DNA of 32,807 nt, from NCBI GenBank assembly GCA_019421015.1, contig JAHZGC010000014.1, positions 1 through 32,807 on the forward strand, read 5' to 3'. The notes under the pieces are model-generated. The model made no database searches, was not told where the DNA came from, and was given only the letters and a program-made list of their open reading frames with translations. How positions within the stretch are numbered: position 1 is the stretch's first letter; every line of letters starts with the position of its first letter. This DNA is from Coriobacteriaceae bacterium. GTDB taxonomy: Bacteria; Actinomycetota; Coriobacteriia; Coriobacteriales; UMGS124. The position numbers and the translations under genes are program-made. Of this stretch, positions 1 to 6,201 are shown in pieces.

Positions 1-55
1 GGACATCGCCCTCTCAAGGCGGAGATCACCGGTTCGAATCCGGTACGGGCTACCA
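1..55 (+). tRNA. tRNA-Glu (CTC), 3' part only
   Basis: The window opens inside a tRNA. These 55 bases are identical to bases 114-168 of the complete tRNA-Glu that follows: anticodon stem TCGCC/GGCGG around loop CTCTCAA, T arm with TTCGAAT, acceptor strand ACGGGCT and encoded ACCA. The anticodon CTC reads GAG codons. The 5' acceptor strand and D arm lie outside the window. Confidence 0.93.
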
Positions 56-91
56 TCGTTTTACCTGCAGGCTTGCCTGCTTACATAGTTT

Positions 92-168
92 GGCCCGTTC
101 GTCTAGCGGTTTAGGACATCGCCCTCTCAAGGCGGAGATCACCGGTTCGAATCCGGTACGGGCTACCA
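92..168 (+). tRNA. tRNA-Glu (CTC)
   Basis: A complete cloverleaf can be folded by eye. Acceptor GGCCCGT pairs with ACGGGCT, with a G-T wobble at the first pair. The D arm follows, then anticodon stem TCGCC/GGCGG with loop CTCTCAA (anticodon CTC, glutamate, GAG codon), then T stem ACCGG/CCGGT with loop TTCGAAT, and an encoded CCA end. It is the second of two tandem copies separated by 36 bases, probably one transcript ending at the terminator just downstream. Confidence 0.95.
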
Positions 169-177
169 GCGAGTTCA

Positions 178-213
178 GCAGGCTATCGGATTCATCCGGT
201 AGCCTGCTTTTGT
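178..213 (+). terminator. Rho-independent terminator after the tRNA pair
   Basis: A 13-bp stem runs from GCAGGCTATCGGA to TCCGGTAGCCTGC with a TTCA tetraloop and one T-G wobble, followed by TTTTGTTT. It begins 9 bases after the tRNA CCA end, so it ends the tRNA transcript just before the next coding gene. Confidence 0.85.
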
Positions 214-231
214 TTAAGGAAGAGCTTGCCT

Positions 232-1683
232 ATGGCATTCAAGCGGCGTACCAAGCAAAGCATCTCGGCTCCCGTTGGTGCGGGGAAGGTGGCAGAGCGG
301 CCTTCTCGCTCTGTCCTAGCTCGGGGAAACGGGGAAGACGCTTCCGCACAGGACGTTTCTGCCACCAAACGCAAGGAAGACCGCAATCTTTACGTGGGCA
401 TAGGCTTCATCGTCTTGGTGGCCGTCGGCTTTACGGTTTGGCTGTTTGTCAGCGGCAAGGCCGCTTCGTTCTTCGACGCCTTGGCCAGGGCGGACCTGTG
501 GTGGGTCCTCGGCGGCGCGGCGTTTTTCATAGGGTTTTTCATGCTCGACGTGGCCTGTTACCGCGTGGCGGGCATGCTGACCGGCGTGCGTCTCGGCTTT
601 CTCGACCTACTGAGCGTGGCGGCGGCGGGCATCGTGTTCGGCTACCTCACGCCGGGTCAGATGGGGGCGGCTCCTGCCCAGATCGTCCGCCTCTCCCAGG
701 TGGGGCTCAAGGTGGGCGATGCCACGGCGGTGCAGCTGACGAAGTTCTTTATCTACCAGGCTGCCGTCACCGTCTTCGGCGCCGTGGTGCTCGTTGCCAA
801 GTCGTCGTATTTCATCGCCCGATTCGGCGACCTCGTGCTGGTCTCGGTGCTCTCGTTCGTCATGCACCTGGGCATCATGGCAGGCCTCGTGCTCGTCATC
901 TTCTTTCCCAACCTGGTTCGTCGGGTGCTCTACTGGGCTGTCAAGGTGGGGTCCGGGCGCATTCGCCTTATCAAGGATCCCGACGGCCTCCGGCGCAAGA
1001 TCGACGACGAGGTCGACGAGTACGCCGGCTCGGTACACGCGGCCATCCGCCATCCCGGCGTGGTGGGGACGGCGGTGGCGGTGACCCTGCTGCAGCTCGG
1101 GTGCCTCTATTGCGTGCCGTACTTCGTCATCCGCTCCTTTGGGGTGGACGCCATGGACTTTGTGACCGCGGGGTGCGCGGCGGCCTTTGTGCAGCTGATC
1201 ATGACGGCGGTCCCCCTGCCGGGCGGTACGGGAGGGGCAGAAGGCGGTTTTGCCCTCTTCTTCGGCCCTGAGCTCGGCGCGTCGGTCACGGCCGCCGTCG
1301 TTTTGTGGCGCATGCTCACCTTCTACCTGCCCATCATAGCCTGCACGCCCCTGCTCGGGCTGCGTTCCAAGCTCACGCCGGCGCAGCGGCTCGAGGAGTT
1401 TGGCGAGGCCCATGTGGGCTATGAGGGCTTCGTCGACGCCATGAAGATCGTTCGTCGGCGTACTGTCGAGCTCCGCGACGCCTCCTCGGGCCGCCGCATG
1501 CGCCATGCGGGGCTCAAGCGAGGGCGCCACGTCTACGTGGCCATGAGCTCGGCCATGCCCGTCGAGCGCAAGGCGTGGTATCGTGCCCACAGGCTGCGTC
1601 GGGCGCGCAAGACGGCGAGCGTGCGTCTGAGCGACCTGGCGTCAAGAGACCGCGACGCCCAGAAGGGCGAGGAGCCGCTCTAG
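232..1683 (+). CDS. YbhN/UPF0104-type integral membrane protein (lysylphosphatidylglycerol synthase TM-domain family)
   Basis: A 483-residue polytopic membrane protein. About 50 soluble basic residues precede several hydrophobic segments. Two stretches are typical of the family that includes YbhN and the membrane half of MprF: a TPGQMGAAPAQ loop near residue 142, and PLPGGTGGAEGGF near residue 330. The last ~120 residues are rich in Arg and Lys and should be cytoplasmic. There is no soluble aminoacyl-transferase domain, so lysyl-lipid synthesis cannot be assumed; a lipid-handling or flippase-like role is only inferred from the family. I chose ATG 232, about 10 bases after AAGGAA; an in-frame TTG at 226 is the alternative. 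The stop codon lies inside the end of a palindromic repeat. Confidence 0.85.
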   Translation: MAFKRRTKQSISAPVGAGKVAERPSRSVLARGNGEDASAQDVSATKRKEDRNLYVGIGFIVLVAVGFTVWLFVSGKAASFFDALARADLWWVLGGAAFFIGFFMLDVACYRVAGMLTGVRLGFLDLLSVAAAGIVFGYLTPGQMGAAPAQIVRLSQVGLKVGDATAVQLTKFFIYQAAVTVFGAVVLVAKSSYFIARFGDLVLVSVLSFVMHLGIMAGLVLVIFFPNLVRRVLYWAVKVGSGRIRLIKDPDGLRRKIDDEVDEYAGSVHAAIRHPGVVGTAVAVTLLQLGCLYCVPYFVIRSFGVDAMDFVTAGCAAAFVQLIMTAVPLPGGTGGAEGGFALFFGPELGASVTAAVVLWRMLTFYLPIIACTPLLGLRSKLTPAQRLEEFGEAHVGYEGFVDAMKIVRRRTVELRDASSGRRMRHAGLKRGRHVYVAMSSAMPVERKAWYRAHRLRRARKTASVRLSDLASRDRDAQKGEEPL

Positions 1684-1791
1684 AGCAGCCCACGCAATTG
1701 CCGGACAAGGCGCGCGAGGGCGCGGTGCACTTAAGGCACATAAGCCCGAGCGCAACGCGGTATCAGCGATTCTGTGGACCGCTCTCTAGAG
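1678..1791. repeat. Long palindromic repeat, copy A (AAGGCG/AACGCGG family)
   Basis: A ~114-base imperfect hairpin. Both ends carry CTCTAGAG. Inside, AAGGCG (1707-1712) faces AACGCGG (1754-1760). The middle stem is GCGC-GA-GGGC against GCCC-GA-GCGC, with the GA steps opposed as in tandem G-A mismatches. The tip is closed by GTGC/GCAC. It starts on the stop codon of the upstream gene and shares its right CTCTAGAG with copy B. Sequence between the conserved boxes differs from copy B while pairing is kept. Function unknown; it may also act as a two-way terminator between the convergent genes. Confidence 0.75.
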
Positions 1792-1893
1792 CATTTTGAG
1801 AAAGTTCCTGCACAAGGCGGCCAAAGGCGCGGTGTGCTGAGGCACATAAGTCTTTGGCCAACGCGGTGCAGGACTTTATTCAAATTGCTCTAG
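1784..1893. repeat. Long palindromic repeat, copy B (AAGGCG/AACGCGG family)
   Basis: A ~108-base hairpin joined to copy A. The terminal arms pair over about 28 bases with four mismatches (CTAGAGCA at the left end; its partner ends at 1893). Then come CCTGCAC/GTGCAGG (1807-1813 with 1866-1872), conserved AAGGC opposite AACGCG, stem GGCCAAAG/CTTTGGCC (1819-1826 with 1852-1859), and tip TGTGC-TGAG-GCACA. GCGCGGTG and GGCACATAAG are shared with copy A. The right end overlaps the stop codon of the serine dehydratase gene on the minus strand (1890-1892). Confidence 0.8.
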
Positions 1894-3479
1894 GCGCACG
1901 GGTCGTCAGAAAGCCGTGCCAAGGAGGCACAGCCGCCGCACGACGCGCAGGCCGCCAACCCTCCCTGGGCCGTCTCGCGCAAAGACGCGGGGAGCGCCCG
2001 CCCCACTTCGTCCATGGCACCCACGACCTCGTCGAAGGGTATGGGGAACCCGATCCCTGCCAGGGCCATCTGGGCGGCTGTGAAGGCGTTTGCCGTGCCG
2101 ACGGCGTTGCGCGCCTGGCAGGGTATCTCCACCAGGCCGCGAACCGGGTCGCAGACAAGGCCCAGGAGGTTTGCGATGGCCAGCGACGAGGCCGTCAGGG
2201 ACTGCCTGGGGGTGCCTCCGTACAGGGAGACGATGGCTGCGGCCGCCATGGCGCTTGCGGTGCCCACCTCGGCCTGGCAGCCGCCTTCGGCTCCCGAGAC
2301 GCTTGCCGCGTGCTCGACGATCGCGCCGATGGCGGCCGCGGTGTAGAGGGCGTCCGCGAGCCCCTCGTCGTCGAAGCCCCCGTCTTCTTGGAGCGCGACG
2401 AGGCACCCGGGCACGACGCCCGAGGAGCCGGCGGTGGGGGCGGCCACGATGACGCCCATGGCGGCCGAGCGTTCCAAGACGCCCAAGGCGTAGGAGACCG
2501 CCTTGGTGAGGGAGGGTCCGCATATGGCTGCGGCCCCTGCGAGGCTGGCGTGCATGAGCTGGGCCTCTCCGCCTATAAGGCCGCCGAGGGAGGGGAGGGG
2601 GTTCGCCAGGGGCTCACGCACCTCGTCACGCATGGCTCTGATCGTGCGTGCCATGAGCCCCTCCACCTCGTTGGGGCCGCGCAGGTCGACTTCGCGCAGG
2701 CGCATGACCTTCCCGATGCCGCAGCGGTGTGTGTCGCACAGGGCGAGGAGGTCGGCCCCCGACACGAAGTCGTACGGGCTCTGGAGGTCGGCGGGGGCGG
2801 TGAGCGCGCCGGGCACGTTGACAGCGTAGGCGCTCGTGACGTTGGCCTGGGCGGCGATGGCCGCGATGGTGTCGGCGGGGGCGGCCGTGTCGGTCTCAAA
2901 GACCGCATAGGCGGTGTGGCCCGGCTCGGTGCGGTAGGAGCTCATATAGGCGATGTTCACGCCGGCGTAGCCCAGCTCGGCCGTCATGCGGGCCAGCATG
3001 CCGGGAACGTCGCGGTGCTCTACGAGCAGGGTGGGCATGCGGCCCGAGATGTCGACGTCGACGCCGTTGATGCGACTGACATGGACCTTGCCCCCGCCTA
3101 TCGACTCGCCCCTGACGACGGTCTTGGAGCCGTCGGTCCCGACCAGCGTGATGTCGACGGTGTTGGGATGGAGCTCGGGGGCGTCTCCGGCGGCGGTGAA
3201 CGAAAAAGAGAGCCCCACTTCGCGGGCTACCTCGAACGAGTCGCGGATGCGGGGGTCGTCGGTGTCCATGCCGAGGACGCCGGCGACGAGGGCGCGGTCG
3301 GTTCCGTGGCCGCGGAAGGTCGTGGCAAACGAGTTGTACAGCACGAAGCCGACCTCTTTGACCGGCGCGGGGCAGAGGCTTGTGGCCAGGTGGGAGAGGC
3401 GCAGTGCCCCGGCGGTGTGCGAGCTCGAGGGGCCGACCATGATGGGGCCGAGGATATCGAAGGTGCTGCCTATGCGCAT
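1890..3479 (-). CDS. sdaA: L-serine ammonia-lyase (iron-sulfur serine dehydratase), single chain
   Basis: Converts L-serine to pyruvate and ammonia using a [4Fe-4S] cluster. The 529 residues hold the beta part with GPSSSHTAG at 16-24, an ACT-like segment around 150-215, and the alpha part from about 225. Three cysteines at 401 (GGCQAEVG), 443 (VCDPVRG) and 454 (IPCQARN) have the 42 and 11 residue spacing of the cluster ligands known in Legionella serine dehydratase. The penultimate residue is also Cys, as expected for the C-terminal tail that reaches into the active site in this family. Three further cysteines (CASCGGC, 511-517) just before the end look unusual. ATG at 3479 follows GAGGAGA. 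It converges on the membrane protein gene. Confidence 0.95.
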   Translation of the reverse strand: MRIGSTFDILGPIMVGPSSSHTAGALRLSHLATSLCPAPVKEVGFVLYNSFATTFRGHGTDRALVAGVLGMDTDDPRIRDSFEVAREVGLSFSFTAAGDAPELHPNTVDITLVGTDGSKTVVRGESIGGGKVHVSRINGVDVDISGRMPTLLVEHRDVPGMLARMTAELGYAGVNIAYMSSYRTEPGHTAYAVFETDTAAPADTIAAIAAQANVTSAYAVNVPGALTAPADLQSPYDFVSGADLLALCDTHRCGIGKVMRLREVDLRGPNEVEGLMARTIRAMRDEVREPLANPLPSLGGLIGGEAQLMHASLAGAAAICGPSLTKAVSYALGVLERSAAMGVIVAAPTAGSSGVVPGCLVALQEDGGFDDEGLADALYTAAAIGAIVEHAASVSGAEGGCQAEVGTASAMAAAAIVSLYGGTPRQSLTASSLAIANLLGLVCDPVRGLVEIPCQARNAVGTANAFTAAQMALAGIGFPIPFDEVVGAMDEVGRALPASLRETAQGGLAACASCGGCASLARLSDDPCA

Positions 3480-3596
3480 GGGGGTCTCTCCTCGTGTATG
3501 GAACGTGCGGGTGGTATGGGGAGTCTACCCCAACCGGGCCGTCGGTGGCATAAGATAGTCGGGTGCACATCCGGCGGCGAGAAAGGGCGCTTCTCT

Positions 3597-4226
3597 ATGG
3601 CTTCTTGCATTTTGGTGAGTGGGTTCGAGCCTTTTGGAGGGCTTGCGACCAACCCGGCCCTCGAGGTCCTCTCGCTGCTCCCGCCCGAAGCCGCGGGCCA
3701 CGCCGTGCAGACGGTGGCGGTTCCTGTGGAGTACGGCCGTTGCGTCGAGCGGGTCATGGCCGCCGTGGAGGAGTACGACCCCATCGCCGTCGTCATGGTC
3801 GGGCAGGCCCGCGGGCGTGCCGAGGTGACCGTCGAGCGGGTGGCGGTGAACGTCGACGACGCGACGGTGCCCGACAACGCCGGCGAGGTCCGCCGCGGCA
3901 TGCCGATCAACCCCGCCGGGCCTGCGGCCTACCTCTCCACGCTGCCCGTTCGCGACTTGGTGGAGCGAGCCTGCGCGGTGGGGGTGCCCACGGACGTGAG
4001 CGACACGGCGGGGTGCTACGTGTGCAACCATCTGATGTACGGCGTGCTGGACGCCCTGGCCGCAAGCGGTCGGGCCGACCGGGTGGCCGCCGGGTTCGTC
4101 CATGTGCCGCTTATGCACGCCCAGGTTATCGAGGGCGGCATTCACGGCGAGCCGAGCATGGCCATCGCGGACATAGCCCGGGCGCTCACCGCGATGGTCG
4201 AGGAACTGGCCAGCGCCGCCATTTAG
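3597..4226 (+). CDS. pcp: Pyrrolidone-carboxylate peptidase (pyroglutamyl peptidase I)
   Basis: A cytoplasmic cysteine peptidase (family C15) that removes N-terminal pyroglutamate from peptides. The 209 residues match the usual length. SGFEPFGG is at 8-15. The catalytic triad is visible as Glu80 (AEVTVERVAVN), Cys143 (GCYVCNH) and His169 (GFVHVPLMH), close to the family positions 81, 144 and 168. ATG 3597 lies about 9 bases after GAGAAAGGG. The gene is divergent from sdaA; the 117-base space between them must carry both leaders. The reading frame stays open far upstream, but that part is antisense to sdaA and is not coding. A role in peptide use fits the peptide-binding protein at 6197-7876, though the two are not in one operon. 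Confidence 0.93.
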   Translation: MASCILVSGFEPFGGLATNPALEVLSLLPPEAAGHAVQTVAVPVEYGRCVERVMAAVEEYDPIAVVMVGQARGRAEVTVERVAVNVDDATVPDNAGEVRRGMPINPAGPAAYLSTLPVRDLVERACAVGVPTDVSDTAGCYVCNHLMYGVLDALAASGRADRVAAGFVHVPLMHAQVIEGGIHGEPSMAIADIARALTAMVEELASAAI

Positions 4227-4433
4227 GGCGAAACGCAAAATTGCTGCCATACCGCGCCCTTGCATGGCTTGGGCGGCGGTAGCCGGTGCCTTCTCGACCC
4301 TTTACTGCGGCCTCCTATAAAAAACTTTCTTCCCGATGAAACAATTCGTGCGTCTTGGGCGTACAGCTCTATGAGGGCCCTCGACGTGGTATCGGCGGCA
4401 CGGGTGCCGCAGACGGTTGGAAGGGAGGTGGCG

Positions 4434-4913
4434 GTGCGCGGTAAAGACGAGTTCGACCGCTACGTCAAGGTGTACAAGGACACCGTTTTTAGGGTTGCCT
4501 ACGGCTATTTGCGCAACCATGCCGACGCCGACGACGTCACGCAATGCGTGTTCGTAAAGCTCCTGCGTTCGCGACGCTCCTTCGAGAGCGACGAGCACGC
4601 CCGGCGCTGGCTTATCCGGGTGACGGTCAACGAGTGCACGACGCTCTACCGCACCTTTCGGCGCCGTCCCGAGAACATCGACGACTATCTCGACACCTTG
4701 GCGGCCCCCGACGAGGAGGCGTCCGACCTGCTCGGGCAGGTCATGGCCTTGCCGGCTCGCTATCGGGTGGTGCTCTACCTGCATTACTACGAGGGCTACT
4801 CAACCGAGGAGGTGGCCGGCATGCTCGGCGTTCCCTCCTCCACGGTGCGCACGCGGCTGGCCCGTGGGCGCAAAAAGCTCAAAGACGTCTTGAGAGGGGA
4901 CGAAGGCCTATGA
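4434..4913 (+). CDS. ECF-type sigma-70 family RNA polymerase sigma factor
   Basis: About 159 residues with the two domains of a minimal sigma factor. Region 2 includes VYKDTVFRVAYGYLRNHADADDVTQCVFVKL, here given as VYKDTVFRVAY and ADADDVTQ. Region 4 includes LPARYRVVLYLHYYEGYS, given as LPARYRVVLYLHY, plus the helix-turn-helix STEEVAGMLGVPSSTVRTRL. GTG at 4434, six bases after AAGGGAGG, is the most likely start; a frame open back to 4260 adds a non-family N terminus. The stop overlaps the start of the next gene (ATGA), which indicates translational coupling with a membrane partner. A TATAAA at 4316-4321 could be the -10 box, but no good -35 was seen. The genes it controls cannot be read from this window. 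Confidence 0.9.
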   Translation: MRGKDEFDRYVKVYKDTVFRVAYGYLRNHADADDVTQCVFVKLLRSRRSFESDEHARRWLIRVTVNECTTLYRTFRRRPENIDDYLDTLAAPDEEASDLLGQVMALPARYRVVLYLHYYEGYSTEEVAGMLGVPSSTVRTRLARGRKKLKDVLRGDEGL

Positions 4914-6043
4914 AGGTCCGAGACGATGGCGCGGGCGGCACGCGTGCCGGTACCGGTTTTGACGACATGTGTGCGCAGGAGAGGCTCAGGGAAGCCTTTG
5001 GGCTGCTCCGCGCGCCTACTGTGACCTATGAGAGGACGTGTGCGATGGTTCAAAGCGATGGAAAGAAGGCACGGGGTGGCTGGACCCGCAGGGTGACGGT
5101 ACGCAGCGCCGTGGTAGGGGCCGCCGCAGCGATGCTGCTGGCTTCGGGGGCCTACGCCGCCGCCAGCTCGGATTTCTTTGCCAGCGCCTTTGGCGACAAG
5201 GGCCAAGACGACGTGGCGGCCCACGAGGTCGTCGACGCCGAGAAGAAGGTCGAGGGGGTCGAGCCCGTCCCCTGGACCGCCCCGGCCATGGAATGGGTCG
5301 CCACCGACCCCGCCGAGGCCGAGCGCATCGTGGGAGAGGCCCTTGCGACGGTGGGGCAGGCGGTGACCTTGAACGGTACCACCTTGACCGTGGAATCCTG
5401 CGTCGTGGACGCGAACGGCCTCGGCGTGGCGACGTTCATGCTCGAGAACCCCGAGGGGGTTGCGATCGGAGACGCGGGGTACGGCGAGTTTTACCTGGAT
5501 CCCGAGGGACCGGTGCTGGACGCGTTTGCAAGGGGAGCCGACGACGCTCCCTACGACCATCGTCTGGTGCTCGACAAGACCCTTTCTACCGAAACCGAGG
5601 TACACGGCGTGCTCTACTTCGGACCTTTTGGGACGCCGGGGGACGGGGAGGGATTGCCGGCTGCCTTGGAATTCGGTCTGACCGGCCTAACCGCTCCCGA
5701 GGAGTACGGCGATGCCGTCGTCGAGTTTGCTCCGGCCCAGGCCATGGGGACCGTCGAGTTCGCCGCAGACGGTGTCACGGCGAGCCTCTCGCCCATCGGC
5801 ATGGTGTTTGCCGGGGAGCCGGTTGGAGACCTCTGGGCCAGCAGCGTCACCGTGCGCTTTGCCGACGGCTCGGAGTATGTGGTGCAGGCCGACGACGTCG
5901 CGAACACCGTCGTCAGCTGGTTTATGGACGACCACGCCGAAGCCGAGGTGTTCAACCGCCTGGTCGACCCGGCCGCGGTGACGTCGGTCGCGGTGGTGCT
6001 CGGCGAGACGGGCGAGACCGTGGAGCTGCTGCTTACGGTGTAA
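4910..6043 (+). CDS. Single-pass membrane protein, probable anti-sigma factor or sigma partner
   Basis: 377 residues: about 60 charged cytoplasmic residues, one membrane segment at roughly 66-85 (TVRSAVVGAAAAMLLASGAY), then about 290 residues outside the membrane. The outer part is acidic, repeats beta-strand-like patterns and has no motif I can name. This arrangement, together with the ATGA overlap with the sigma factor gene, is typical of anti-sigma or DUF4179-like sensor proteins. I see no zinc-binding HxxxCxxC motif in the cytoplasmic part, so it would not be a ZAS-type anti-sigma. The sigma-sequestering role is inferred from context. A strong terminator follows. Confidence 0.75.
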   Translation: MKVRDDGAGGTRAGTGFDDMCAQERLREAFGLLRAPTVTYERTCAMVQSDGKKARGGWTRRVTVRSAVVGAAAAMLLASGAYAAASSDFFASAFGDKGQDDVAAHEVVDAEKKVEGVEPVPWTAPAMEWVATDPAEAERIVGEALATVGQAVTLNGTTLTVESCVVDANGLGVATFMLENPEGVAIGDAGYGEFYLDPEGPVLDAFARGADDAPYDHRLVLDKTLSTETEVHGVLYFGPFGTPGDGEGLPAALEFGLTGLTAPEEYGDAVVEFAPAQAMGTVEFAADGVTASLSPIGMVFAGEPVGDLWASSVTVRFADGSEYVVQADDVANTVVSWFMDDHAEAEVFNRLVDPAAVTSVAVVLGETGETVELLLTV

Positions 6044-6073
6044 GGCGTAGGGCGGGGACCCCTCCCGCATCAA

Positions 6074-6115
6074 AAGCGCCCCCGGAACCGTGGAGTTCCG
6101 GGGGCGCTTCTTGTT
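6074..6115 (+). terminator. Rho-independent terminator of the sigma/membrane-partner operon
   Basis: A perfect 15-bp stem AAGCGCCCCCGGAAC/GTTCCGGGGGCGCTT with a six-base loop, followed by CTTGTT, about 30 bases after the stop codon of the membrane protein gene. Confidence 0.88.
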
Positions 6116-6153
6116 ACCGGGGTCGTACTGGGTACGACGCGATGACGACGGTG

Positions 6154-6201
6154 CTTAGGGCATTTTGAATAAAATCCTGCAATTCTGAGGACTGCTTTAG
6201 G
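6154..6201. repeat. Internally deleted palindromic repeat, copy D
   Basis: The left arm contains a 22-base stretch beginning GCATTTTGAATAAA and ending TCCTGCA (6160-6181), which matches the arms of copy B at 18 to 20 of 22 positions. The right arm is reduced to GAGGAC-TGCTTTAG; CTTAGGGCA and TGCTTTAG still pair. The AAGGCG/AACGCGG core is absent. The right end covers the stop codon of the binding-protein gene (6197-6199), the same placement as copies A and B. Confidence 0.6.

Noticed and set aside
1..168. tRNA-Glu as an integration site for a mobile element
   Set aside because: No integrase gene follows, and the repeated 55 bases are simply the second tRNA gene copy, with an intact 5' half in the complete one.
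1854..3596. N-terminal extension of the peptidase frame across the sdaA region
   Set aside because: It lies antisense to a well-supported serine dehydratase gene, has no family similarity, and the peptidase family starts at ATG 3597.
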